Shown here piece by piece: positions 18,721 to 27,046 of a stretch of DNA of 64,000 bases; within the stretch, counting starts at the first letter, position 1, and each line of letters begins with the position of its first letter. The notes beneath the pieces were generated by a model. The model searched no databases, had not been told where the DNA came from, and saw only the letters and a list, made by a program, of their open reading frames with translations. Source of the stretch: CANMXU01 sp052030545 (GTDB lineage: Bacteria; Pseudomonadota; Gammaproteobacteria; Enterobacterales; Alteromonadaceae); contig NZ_JBPDIH010000010.1 of assembly GCF_052030545.1 (NCBI RefSeq), forward strand, positions 62,001-126,000, in the 5' to 3' direction. Both the position numbers and the translations under genes were made by a program.

Positions 18721-18972
18721 TGATTTACCGATTTTTACTCTACACAGTCATCGGCTTATTACTTTGTTAAAGCTATATAACTGACTATTTCCAGATACAA
18801 AACCGGTTGCCATTGATAAATTAGAGGTTAATCAATCTGTATACATTTTCATGAAAACCTTAAATCTTCATTTTGCTATCCTATAATTTTATGTTCTGAA
18901 CACTAAAGCAACTACTTAGTTAAATGTATGTTTTACTAAGTATTGTTTCACTAAAATTGATTTTGTGGGTTG
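18721..18972. other. AT-rich spacer before the recombinase promoter
   Basis: About 250 bases with no supportable gene. Minus-strand codons near the RelE remnant may be its degraded 5' part. Nothing else stands out. Confidence 0.35.
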
Positions 18973-19026
18973 TTGGGCTTTTATTTCACGCAGAGTTATA
19001 ATATTATGAGCTGTATGAATATACAG
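18973..19026 (+). promoter_or_regulatory. Promoter with LexA (SOS) box before the tyrosine recombinase
   Basis: A perfect TATAAT at 18997-19002 has a TTG-type -35 element about 18 bases upstream (18973). Immediately downstream, at 19011-19026, lies ctgtatgaatatacag. This fits the gammaproteobacterial LexA consensus CTGT-N8-ACAG exactly, with an AT-rich centre, and covers the expected transcription start, 15 bases before the recombinase ATG. I infer SOS-controlled expression. Confidence 0.7.
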
Positions 19027-19041
19027 TGTAGTGTGCTTTGA

Positions 19042-20055
19042 ATGGGAGAAAATTTGGATAATAGTTTAGTTTCAGTTGATAATGAAAAGTTATCGTCAGA
19101 CCTTATTCCGTTTAAACCCTATATCCGACGACGGTCAAATTCGTTATCACCATCGTACCTTTATTTAATTTCGCTTGATTCAGCGGGTAGTCGCAAAACG
19201 ATGGCCAGTTGCCTCAATTTTGTTGCGCGTTTTTTTGGTGTCGACAACCATATCAATATGGCATGGGAACATCTCACCTATGAATCGGTGTGTGCTATTC
19301 GTACAACGTTAATAAACACAAATTCTGCACCGTCAGCCATTAATTTAAAAATAACAGCAATTAAGCAGGTTTGTAAGGCGGCATTTCGTATTTCACTGAT
19401 GAGTGCTGATAGTTATGAAAAAATTAAATTAGTCGAGCGAGTAAAAGGTAAGCGAGTAAGAACGCAACGCATCATTACCACTGCAGAAATTCAGCAATAC
19501 CTTAAAGCGTGCGATGATAACTCGTTTATGGGCTTAAGAGATGCGGTAATATTTTTATTGATGATCGGCTGCGGTCTACGTCGCGCAGAGGTTGTTAAAA
19601 TAATGATTGAGGATATTAATTTTGCCACTTGTGAAATTATTATTAATGGTAAAGGTAATAAGCAACGCAAAGTATGGATGCCACAATTAGCAAAAGAGTA
19701 TCTTGATGCTTACATTCAAGAGATAAGAACGATGGCGCCAGGGCCACTTATTTTAAAATATGCGATTAATGATGAAATTAGTCTACAGTATTTAAAAAAC
19801 GACATGTCTTGTTGCTTAGCGCCAGATTCTGTTAATTATATTTTAAAAAAGCGTGGTATCGCATTGGCGGGCTTAGACAAATTTAAGCCACACGATCTTC
19901 GTGGTAGCTATGCGACAAAACAATTAATGAGCGGCACACCGATACAAACAGTCCAAAAGTTACTAGGGCACTCTGATATTAGTACCACTCAAATATACGA
20001 TTTAAGCGATGAAAATGAAGCGAAAAATGCTGCGTTAACGCATGCTATTATTTAA
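19042..20055 (+). CDS. Tyrosine recombinase/integrase, apparently SOS-controlled
   Basis: A 337-residue phage-type integrase. Residues about 30-135 look like a SAM-like core-binding domain and about 150-330 the catalytic domain. The full active-site set is visible: Arg in CGLRRAE, Lys in GKGNKQR, the His-x-x-Arg of HDLRGSYAT, His in LGHSDISTTQ, and the nucleophile Tyr in IYDLS. It lacks the extra insertion typical of integron IntI. No phage or conjugation genes lie beside it. A LexA box lies in its promoter and inverted repeats follow it. It is probably the remaining recombinase of a small or decayed element. Confidence 0.88.
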   Translation: MGENLDNSLVSVDNEKLSSDLIPFKPYIRRRSNSLSPSYLYLISLDSAGSRKTMASCLNFVARFFGVDNHINMAWEHLTYESVCAIRTTLINTNSAPSAINLKITAIKQVCKAAFRISLMSADSYEKIKLVERVKGKRVRTQRIITTAEIQQYLKACDDNSFMGLRDAVIFLLMIGCGLRRAEVVKIMIEDINFATCEIIINGKGNKQRKVWMPQLAKEYLDAYIQEIRTMAPGPLILKYAINDEISLQYLKNDMSCCLAPDSVNYILKKRGIALAGLDKFKPHDLRGSYATKQLMSGTPIQTVQKLLGHSDISTTQIYDLSDENEAKNAALTHAII

Positions 20056-20135
20056 CCTTATCCATGACATCTTTAAGCAGTGAATCAAAATATTTAGCAA
20101 TAGTATAGGCTTAGTCAGCGACGGGCCATTACCGA

Positions 20136-20171
20136 CGCTAAATCCGATACCATTCAGTATCGGACATAGCG
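20136..20171. repeat. Imperfect palindrome after the recombinase
   Basis: The arms cgctaaatccgatac and gtatcggacatagcg pair over 15 bases with two mismatches around a 6-base loop. It could be the recombinase gene's terminator (no T-tract) or a recombination or binding site. Confidence 0.5.
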
Positions 20172-20262
20172 TTTACTGTTGATTGATAGTGATATTGGCA
20201 TAGTTAAGTTTCAATTATTCTTTTTAATATACATTGGTCAGTTATGTTAATCGTACTCACCT

Positions 20263-20455
20263 TTTGTCACAACATACCACGATTTAATAAAAACATGACG
20301 CACGAACAAGTCCGCTGCTACCTTTGAATTTAGTGATACTTAAAAAACACGTTAGTTTCACACGCTAAAAATTTCGCAACCTATGTTGTGGTTTAGTAAC
20401 ACTCAGTGATTGCGGCCTGCTTTTTCAATAGTCAACTTTGGTATGTTGTGACAAA
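20263..20455. repeat. 17-bp inverted repeats bounding about 193 bases, possible MITE or att region
   Basis: The sequence tttgtcacaacatacca at 20263-20279 is exactly inverted at 20439-20455. A third partial copy with the core tatgttgtg lies at 20382-20390. There is no ORF inside. The element follows the recombinase directly, so these may be recombinase arm sites, or the ends of a small non-autonomous element. I see no convincing target duplication. Confidence 0.55.
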
Positions 20456-20522
20456 TAAATTTTGACAAGTGACATTATTTAGCCAAAGTCAGGTTTATTG
20501 TTTTGCAATGACTTAAGTTAGA

Positions 20523-21158
20523 TTAATTTACAATCCAAAACGTGCCTAAACCAATTGAACTAAGGCCAAGCAGTTTAGTGAAAATATTGGCGACCTTGTT
20601 GGTGATGTTTTTCAACTGCGTCTGATATAAGCTAAACGCATAGCCAAAACAAAACATCCCCACTAAGCAGCCTAATGAAAAAAGTGAAATGTGTAATATG
20701 AACTCGGCTTGTTGCATGTTTGGCATAATAACTAATAATGGCGCACTACCAGCTACGCCATGTAACATGCCAATAAATAGCGATGTGTGATCATGCTTAC
20801 CGGTAAAAATTTTTATTTTGCTTAATTGCGACTGTAAGTTAAAAACACCTGAGTGATGTAAAAACAATATTAATTTTAGTCCTAAGTAAATCAAGACAAC
20901 ACCAACAAGTATTTCTGCATAATGAACAAACCACTGCGGTAACTGAAAGCCCACAAAAATAAGGAGCAAACCTAAAATAACTAAAACACCACCATGCCCC
21001 ATTCCCCACTTTAAGGTATGGGTTAGGATCGATTTTTTATCTCGGTGCTGCCCTGAAAATGACGCCATTGCCATAATATGGTCAGCGTCAAAGGCATGGA
21101 TAACACCAAAGAACATACCGGTTGCTAATAGTGCTAAATAACTCTGTTCAATCATCAT
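20523..21158 (-). CDS. Nickel transporter (NicO/UreH-like)
   Basis: A 211-residue membrane protein with about six helices. It carries the nickel/cobalt transporter signature H-x4-D-H as HAFDADH at residues 21-27, and a second motif LHGVAGSAP after a His-containing loop (KHDH). This places it with the UreH/NicO group of nickel transporters. It overlaps larB by one base and is the last gene of the operon. It most likely supplies Ni(II) for LarC, which inserts nickel into the pincer cofactor of LarA. A cobalt or general metal role cannot be excluded from sequence alone. Confidence 0.85.
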   Translation of the reverse strand: MMIEQSYLALLATGMFFGVIHAFDADHIMAMASFSGQHRDKKSILTHTLKWGMGHGGVLVILGLLLIFVGFQLPQWFVHYAEILVGVVLIYLGLKLILFLHHSGVFNLQSQLSKIKIFTGKHDHTSLFIGMLHGVAGSAPLLVIMPNMQQAEFILHISLFSLGCLVGMFCFGYAFSLYQTQLKNITNKVANIFTKLLGLSSIGLGTFWIVN

Positions 21159-21817
21159 TATCGCTCACTGAATTGGTTAATAATTTTAATTGCTGCATTA
21201 GCACCACCAAAACCATTATCAATATTTACCGCTAATATACCCGGAGAACATGAAGCTAAGGCGCTATCTAACGCTACTTTGCCATCTTGGGAAACGCCAT
21301 AACCAACTGAAGTTGGTACGGCAATGATCGGTGCTCTAACTAAACCAGCCAGCACACTAAATAACGCACCTTCCATTCCCGCTAGCGCAATAATAATTTT
21401 GTATTGACGAATATGATCTATTTTTTCCATTAAACGCCACAGTCCAGCAACGCCAACATCTGAAAAAATAGGTGCCTTGTAGCCATTAAACGCTAAGGTG
21501 CGTTGTGCTTCAGCAGCAATGTTAAGATCAGAAGTACCTGCAGTAACAATGCAAATGTCGTTACAGCTGACTATTGTTGGTGGTTCATTAATAATCGCCG
21601 TGGAGGAAGTGGTATCGTAATCGAGTATTTGTTGTAACTTTACTGGAAGGCGTTGATATTGATCTAAGTTTAGCCGTGTTAACAATACAGGCGCTTCATT
21701 ACTTTGGCTAAATTCAATAATTGCACGCAGATCTTGGTCACTTTTATGGGCACAAAACACAGCTTCGGCAACCCCTGTTCTCGATTGACGATCTTTATCC
21801 CAAACAAAATTATCCAT
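21158..21817 (-). CDS. larB: Nickel-pincer cofactor biosynthesis protein LarB
   Basis: A 219-residue protein with the PurE-like carboxylase fold of LarB. The signature segments are ITAGTSDLNIAAEA-like (IVTAGTSDLNIAAEAQR), SDVGVAGLWRL, ALAGMEGALFSVLAGLV, AVPTSVGYG and NIDNGFGGANAA. LarB carboxylates and hydrolyses nicotinic acid adenine dinucleotide to pyridine-3,5-biscarboxylic acid mononucleotide, the first step of the nickel-pincer nucleotide. It overlaps larE upstream by 8 bases and the nickel transporter downstream by 1. Confidence 0.94.
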   Translation of the reverse strand: MDNFVWDKDRQSRTGVAEAVFCAHKSDQDLRAIIEFSQSNEAPVLLTRLNLDQYQRLPVKLQQILDYDTTSSTAIINEPPTIVSCNDICIVTAGTSDLNIAAEAQRTLAFNGYKAPIFSDVGVAGLWRLMEKIDHIRQYKIIIALAGMEGALFSVLAGLVRAPIIAVPTSVGYGVSQDGKVALDSALASCSPGILAVNIDNGFGGANAAIKIINQFSER

Positions 21818-22607
21818 GGTTTACCCCATTAAGAAAAGCTGAACCCTTTTGGTAGAGCTTCATGCCAGAAAAAATTCTTCCTTGCTCTGCGCAATATTGG
21901 CTTAAACGTGCTGACAAACGATCAAATAGCGCTTGCTCGGGCAGTTGGTCAAGTTCAATAAAAATGCCTTGATGAGAAATGCGACACCGAATATTTTTTA
22001 AGCTGGGTAACGATTTTCTTACTTTTTGCTCAACCTTATCTATAAATTGCATATCAACAGGTTTAATTTTAATGCCAGTCTCCACACGGCTTGCTAAACA
22101 AGGTTGTGCCGGTAAGCTGTGTATTTCTTCTAAACCATAATGTGCTGCGAGTTGGTAAATATCGGCTTTATTCATACCCACTTCTACATAAGGATGGAGT
22201 ACATTTTGTTCTTTCGCTGCGGTAAGTCCAGGGCGTACATCGCCTAAATCGTCAAGATTAGTTCCTGAAAATATCGGGCCAACGCCATGTTCAGCGATAC
22301 GAGTATATAAATTACTTTTACAATAATAACAACGATCTACAGGGTTATCTAAGTAGTTATCGTCTTGAAATTCTAACGCATCTATTACCTTAAGTTGCCA
22401 AGTGTATTTCTTGGCATAGTTTTTAACCCGTACTAAGGCACTTTCTGGTACGGCAGGCGAATAAGCGTGTACGATATTCACTTGTGCTTTAGCGTAACCA
22501 TTCGCGATATAGGCCAATAACATGCTGTCGATGCCACCACTTACCGCAATAGAGAATTGCTCAAACTGATCAAAAAAATCGACAAGTTGCTGTGTTTTGG
22601 TCATCAC
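21810..22607 (-). CDS. larE: Sulfur insertase LarE
   Basis: A 265-residue ATP-pyrophosphatase-type enzyme with the PP-loop SGGIDS at residues 23-28. It converts the two carboxylates of the pincer precursor to thiocarboxylates. Cys170 in PAQPCLASR aligns with the sulfur-donating Cys of lactobacillar LarE. A further pair, Cys93-x2-Cys96 (DRCYYCK), is also present. Three such cysteines mark the LarE type thought to bind a [4Fe-4S] cluster and act catalytically rather than sacrificing a cysteine. It overlaps larC by 4 bases (ATGA) and larB by 8. Confidence 0.94.
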   Translation of the reverse strand: MMTKTQQLVDFFDQFEQFSIAVSGGIDSMLLAYIANGYAKAQVNIVHAYSPAVPESALVRVKNYAKKYTWQLKVIDALEFQDDNYLDNPVDRCYYCKSNLYTRIAEHGVGPIFSGTNLDDLGDVRPGLTAAKEQNVLHPYVEVGMNKADIYQLAAHYGLEEIHSLPAQPCLASRVETGIKIKPVDMQFIDKVEQKVRKSLPSLKNIRCRISHQGIFIELDQLPEQALFDRLSARLSQYCAEQGRIFSGMKLYQKGSAFLNGVNHG

Positions 22608-23902
22608 TTAGCGCCCTCTTTACCAGAAAATTCGACTTGCTGCTTCAGAGCTCGACGTTGCTGTAACGAGCCAACATCCGTTAGTTCGTCATGTTCAATT
22701 TTATCGGTTATTTCTCCGTTTGGGCGCTTAACACTTTTAACATTCTTTGATGATATTTGATGATGTTCTCTTGCTAAAAACTTTCTAGTTTCAAAGCGAT
22801 AGCGTAAACCTATGGTCGTCGTTTGGTTAAAACATTCATCAATAACTGATTGGTAATTGTCGGTACCCGCTAATAATCGAACGGCTTCTGTTGCGCGATT
22901 TTTTTTGCTACGCGCCGTTTGCACAGTAACGTCAATAACACCGGTTTTCGCACGTAAAATATCAAGCGACAAGGCCAGTTCTTCTCCGGTCATATCGTCG
23001 ACATCAAACTCAATAACTACCACGGCCGCATGTGAATCTTGACCAGCATATTGTTTATCAAAATGCAGTGCCCGCAAAATATTGGGCATTCCGTGAAAAG
23101 TTTTACTTCCTAAACCATAACCTGTGGTCACTAATGTGGCCTGTGGTTGCTCGCGAAGCAAATCGTTTTGTTTAAGGTATTTTAATATCGCAGCACCTGT
23201 TGGCGTAATGCGCTCGCCGGGAATGTTGTCGTTAAAAAATTCAAAACCTAACAGAATCTCTGCCGTAGCTGGTGCCGGAACAGGAATTAGGCCATGTTGA
23301 GTATTCACTAATCCACTACCTAACGGCAGTTTTGAAATACTCCAAAAACTGGCAGACAGGGCATCCAAAATAACCGCTGCGGCAACAACATCCATCAACG
23401 AATCCCAATCCGCTAATTCATGAAAATGCACATCGTCTAAGGTTTTGTTATGAATTTTAGCTTCTGCTATGGCAATAATTGTCAGTAGTTCAACCGCAAT
23501 TTTTGTGATCTGTTCTGGTAACGGGCTTTGCTTTAGTAGCTGGCATAAATGCCGATAAGTGGTTTCATCATTATGATCATGGTGGTGAACATGGCTGTGA
23601 TCATGGTCATGAGAATGATCGTGTGCATGATGATGTTGATGGCTGTGATGATGAGAGTGATCATCTTTGCTTGTCGCACCGTTGGCAGGTATTAGCGTAA
23701 AGCGTAAACCACTGATCCCTGAATTCAAGCCCGCTGATATCTTCGCCTGCCCTGCGTGCTCAGGCAATACTTGTGCAATGGCTGAAAGCACGCTCGGCTG
23801 CAACGATTCAAACGCATTAAGCATAGCGCTAACAAACATATCGCCGGCAATACCTCCAACAATATCTAGGTGAATGTGCGATTGCTTTAATGTCGTATTC
23901 AT
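22604..23902 (-). CDS. larC: Nickel-inserting cyclometallase LarC, single continuous ORF
   Basis: A 432-residue LarC that inserts nickel into the pincer nucleotide in a CTP-dependent reaction. It starts HLDIVGGIAGDMFVSAMLNA and contains FHELADWDSLMDVVAAA, a GERITPTGAAIL segment, and the C-terminal domain VDDMTGEELAL. An insertion at about residues 79-110 is extremely rich in His and Asp (more than 15 His) and probably stores or channels nickel. Unlike the lactobacillar gene, no ribosomal frameshift is needed to join the LarC1 and LarC2 parts. It lies 40 bases after larA and overlaps larE. Confidence 0.94.
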   Translation of the reverse strand: MNTTLKQSHIHLDIVGGIAGDMFVSAMLNAFESLQPSVLSAIAQVLPEHAGQAKISAGLNSGISGLRFTLIPANGATSKDDHSHHHSHQHHHAHDHSHDHDHSHVHHHDHNDETTYRHLCQLLKQSPLPEQITKIAVELLTIIAIAEAKIHNKTLDDVHFHELADWDSLMDVVAAAVILDALSASFWSISKLPLGSGLVNTQHGLIPVPAPATAEILLGFEFFNDNIPGERITPTGAAILKYLKQNDLLREQPQATLVTTGYGLGSKTFHGMPNILRALHFDKQYAGQDSHAAVVVIEFDVDDMTGEELALSLDILRAKTGVIDVTVQTARSKKNRATEAVRLLAGTDNYQSVIDECFNQTTTIGLRYRFETRKFLAREHHQISSKNVKSVKRPNGEITDKIEHDELTDVGSLQQRRALKQQVEFSGKEGAK

Positions 23903-23942
23903 AATTATTACCTACTCTGTCATCGAGTGAATGCGTAAACGA

Positions 23943-25229
23943 TTACTTTTTAAAGTTTTCTTCAGTAGCCCATAAACCCAATGCCGGATTACTAACATAG
24001 AAGACTTCCTCACCATTTTCTAACGTGTTCCAACCATTGGTTAACTTTTCGAGTGGGTAGCGTTTTATCATATCGTTGTAGTGACAATATTGATAATTTA
24101 CCGACTCCACTTCTTCTTTGCTTAAACCGTCGCTTGGACAATATGTCACTTTAAAGCGATTGTTAGTTGTACCGTGAATAAGGTGCGCTGCCGCCGATAA
24201 ATTACTTGCCAATTCAGGGTTGTTTTTCACCGCGACGAGCGTTTCATCCGTGGTTTTGTACCCGTAGGTGCGAATAAGTTGGTCGATGCCCATATCTTCA
24301 CCAAAGCGAATTAACCCGGGCGCAAGCACAATTAATTCACCGTCATCGGCCATTGCCATACGTGTTCGATAAATGGCTTTATTGCCCAACCATGTGGTTT
24401 TAAATTCCGCGGGTTCTAAATACACTATGGCTTTTTTTATCGGCTTTTCCAGTAAATTCAAATTAAGCTGCTGACTTAACTCACAAGCCGCTTCATAGGT
24501 ATCATCTTGGTTACCGCAATACACGCCTTGTAAGGCTAATTTTCCTGATTTTTTACCCAATACCGTCAAAATAAACTCGATCGGTAGGTGGCGTAAAAAC
24601 TGATCAAACCCTTCATTTAATGCTTTTCTCACCGGAGTAGAAGTGCGCCCCATAATGCGTTCCATGCCATAAACCGCGCCTAAATAATGGGATTTATGAA
24701 TAGTGTCTTCGCCGCCAACACCAATAAGTACGTTTTTGGTGTAATTGGCCATACCAATCACTTCATGAGGAACAATTTGGCCAACGGAAATGATCAGATC
24801 CCATGATTTATCCAGTAAGAGTTTATTCACTGCAACTTCCATAGTGCAATCGAGTTTAGCTTCAGACAACTCACTTATACGCTCTCGTGAAATTTCGCCT
24901 AATACTTGTACGTCGGTTCGCCAAAAGTGTGGTAAAAACTTTTCTTTTGGAATGTCGCTGCCAAACATTGCATCTATTTCTGCCTCAGACATAGGTTCAT
25001 GCGTACCTAAAGCCGGTAGAAAAAACACCTCGGCACGCGGGCTTAGCTGTTCATACAAATAGGTAGAAATAAAGCCTGCTTTTGAATAAAAACGCGTAAT
25101 ATCAGGCGGTAAGATCAGTATTTTTTTTGCATTTTGGGCTTTTTGCGCAATAAAGCTATCAATAATGCCTTTTAAATCTTCATCCGAAATAGTGTGTTCA
25201 GTATCAACATGGTGAATTGGATAAGTCAT
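23943..25229 (-). CDS. larA: LarA-family nickel-dependent 2-hydroxyacid racemase/epimerase (predicted D-mannonate/D-gluconate 2-epimerase)
   Basis: A 428-residue LarA homologue (DUF2088 family). The cofactor and catalytic residues align with lactate racemase: Asp43-x-Thr-Arg46, His77 in LGTHEPM, His155, Lys165 exactly 10 residues later (the covalent attachment site of the nickel-pincer nucleotide) and His181 sixteen further on. It interconverts epimers at the carbon next to a carboxylate. The gene overlaps gntK by 4 bases and shares an operon with uxaC and uxuB, so I infer the substrate is D-mannonate, giving D-gluconate for GntK. Lactate, produced from rhamnose, is the main alternative. Confidence 0.85.
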   Translation of the reverse strand: MTYPIHHVDTEHTISDEDLKGIIDSFIAQKAQNAKKILILPPDITRFYSKAGFISTYLYEQLSPRAEVFFLPALGTHEPMSEAEIDAMFGSDIPKEKFLPHFWRTDVQVLGEISRERISELSEAKLDCTMEVAVNKLLLDKSWDLIISVGQIVPHEVIGMANYTKNVLIGVGGEDTIHKSHYLGAVYGMERIMGRTSTPVRKALNEGFDQFLRHLPIEFILTVLGKKSGKLALQGVYCGNQDDTYEAACELSQQLNLNLLEKPIKKAIVYLEPAEFKTTWLGNKAIYRTRMAMADDGELIVLAPGLIRFGEDMGIDQLIRTYGYKTTDETLVAVKNNPELASNLSAAAHLIHGTTNNRFKVTYCPSDGLSKEEVESVNYQYCHYNDMIKRYPLEKLTNGWNTLENGEEVFYVSNPALGLWATEENFKK

Positions 25230-25711
25230 TCTTTAATAGCCTCTACAATTTGAGAAATAATAACCTGAGGACTGTGCTCGAGTAACACAGTAATTGCTTG
25301 CTTAGGAGGCTCAAGTGTATCTAGTTGGCTTTGTAATAAATCTGCCGACATAAAATGTGCCTCTCGCTCACTTAAACGCTGCGCCAATAGTGCTTTGTCA
25401 CCTTTTAGATAAACAAATTGCACGACATTATCAGTCGTAGCACTTAAAAGATCACGATAGCTTTCTTTCAGTGCAGAGCAAGCCAATACCGCGCCGCCTT
25501 TTGCTTGCCAAGCTACGATGTTATTAGCCAACAATGTTAACCAAGGCTTGCGGTCATCGTCGGTTAATGGCGTGCCATTTGCCATTTTTTCAACCGATGC
25601 CGATGAATGAAAATCATCAGCATCGTAAAAAGGTAAAGACAATTCTTGCGCAAGCAATTGACCTATGGTTGATTTTCCACAACCGCTAACGCCCATAACG
25701 ATATAAATCAT
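25226..25711 (-). CDS. gntK: Gluconokinase
   Basis: A 161-residue P-loop kinase of the GntK family. It has GVSGCGKST at the N-terminus, the DADDFHS substrate segment, NGTPLTDDDRKPWL and the ACSALKESYRD motif. It phosphorylates D-gluconate to 6-phosphogluconate in the cytosol. It overlaps larA by 4 bases and follows the TRAP genes by 34. No gluconate-specific permease or Entner-Doudoroff genes lie beside it, which suggests that its gluconate is made inside the cell, probably by LarA from mannonate. Gnd in the 52-kb operon would use its product. Confidence 0.93.
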   Translation of the reverse strand: MIYIVMGVSGCGKSTIGQLLAQELSLPFYDADDFHSSASVEKMANGTPLTDDDRKPWLTLLANNIVAWQAKGGAVLACSALKESYRDLLSATTDNVVQFVYLKGDKALLAQRLSEREAHFMSADLLQSQLDTLEPPKQAITVLLEHSPQVIISQIVEAIKE

Positions 25712-25745
25712 ATTTACCTCTTAACAATCAACATTCGCTATTAGG

Positions 25746-27044
25746 CTAATACAAGCCAAACAGTTGTGGGAAAAATTCACTAATTGCTGGCACATACGTC
25801 ACCAACATTAAAATACAAAACATCGCGATATATAACGGCATTAAGGGGCGAATAATTTTACCTATCGTCGTTTTTGCTACCGCACAGCTAACAAATAATA
25901 CCGAGCCGACCGGTGGTGAACAAAGACCGATAGATAAGTTAAGTACGATCATTATGCCAAAATGCAACGGCGACATGCCTAGTTCAACCGCGACCGGTAA
26001 GAATATTGGCGTGAAAATAAGTACCGCTGGCGTCATATCCATAAAGGCGCCGACTGCTAATAATGTTAGGTTGATAATTAACAAAATAAGCAGCGGATTT
26101 TCGCTCAACATTAACAAGAAATTAGTAATGGTTTGCGGAATATTTTCGTAAGAAAGGATCCACGACATACCTGATGACGCGCCGATCAGTAACATGACAA
26201 TAGCAGTTGTTTCACCCGCTTTTAATAATATTGCTGGTAACTGAGGTAATTTAACTTCTTTGTAAACCACAACCGATAATAACAATGAATACAACACTGC
26301 GATCGCGCCTGCTTCAGTTGGCGTAAATATGCCACCGATAATGCCACCAATAATGATAAAAATAAGAAATAGGCTAGGTAATGCTGCGATCAGTTTTTCC
26401 GCCATCACTTTAAACGGTACGCGTGCTTCGGTAGGGTAGCCATTTAATTTTGCATATCCGGCACAAACTAACATCAAGGCCAACGCCACTAATATGCCCG
26501 GTAAGTAGCCAGCAACAAAGAGTGCCGCAATCGATACACCACCACTAGCAATTGCATAAATAATTAAGATATTGCTTGGCGGAATTAACATACCTGTGGT
26601 GGCTGCTGCGCCAGTTACCGCGGCACTAAACTCTCGACTGTAACCTTTCTTCTCCATCTCTGGGATCATAAAGCTACCAATTGCACTCGTGGCTGCAACC
26701 GCAGAGCCTGAAATCGCCCCAAACAACGTACACGATAAAACATTCACCAATGCTAAGCCGCCAGGTAACATACCAATGAGTGCCATAGCGCATTCAATTA
26801 ACCTTTTGGCAATGCCACCTTGGCCCATAATTAAACCCGAGAGCACAAAAAATGGAATTGCGAGCAAGGCAAAACTATTAATACCACCTGCTAAGCGCTG
26901 AGCAATAGTTGTTGCCGCTGGCACAAAATCTATGCTGTACAACATGGTGGCAAAAGTTGCTAAACCGATACTAAATGAAATTGGAATATTGATAAGCAAT
27001 AAGCCAAAGAAAACCACGAGTAAAATAACACCTGAAAATTCCAT
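25746..27044 (-). CDS. dctM: TRAP transporter large membrane subunit DctM
   Basis: A 432-residue membrane protein with about 12 helices and DctM-family segments (GGIAKRLIECAMALIGMLPGG-type region, TGMLIPPSNILIIYA, FTPTEAGAIAVLYSL, NLSIGLCSPPVG). It is the sodium-coupled translocation subunit of a TRAP uptake system for organic acids. It lies 2 bases after dctQ, with dctP just before. The operon context points to uronates such as glucuronate, or short oligo-uronides, as the cargo. Confidence 0.93.
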   Translation of the reverse strand: MEFSGVILLVVFFGLLLINIPISFSIGLATFATMLYSIDFVPAATTIAQRLAGGINSFALLAIPFFVLSGLIMGQGGIAKRLIECAMALIGMLPGGLALVNVLSCTLFGAISGSAVAATSAIGSFMIPEMEKKGYSREFSAAVTGAAATTGMLIPPSNILIIYAIASGGVSIAALFVAGYLPGILVALALMLVCAGYAKLNGYPTEARVPFKVMAEKLIAALPSLFLIFIIIGGIIGGIFTPTEAGAIAVLYSLLLSVVVYKEVKLPQLPAILLKAGETTAIVMLLIGASSGMSWILSYENIPQTITNFLLMLSENPLLILLIINLTLLAVGAFMDMTPAVLIFTPIFLPVAVELGMSPLHFGIMIVLNLSIGLCSPPVGSVLFVSCAVAKTTIGKIIRPLMPLYIAMFCILMLVTYVPAISEFFPQLFGLY

Positions 27045-27046
27045 GA

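Noticed and set aside
19042..20520. Chromosomal integron (integrase plus attC sites)
   Set aside because: The recombinase has a LexA box like integron integrases, but it lacks the IntI-specific extra segment, and no array of cassettes or typical attC core sites (GTTRRRY/RYYYAAC pairs) follows.
22604..23902. Programmed frameshift in larC
   Set aside because: The frame is continuous over 432 codons and both conserved parts lie in it.
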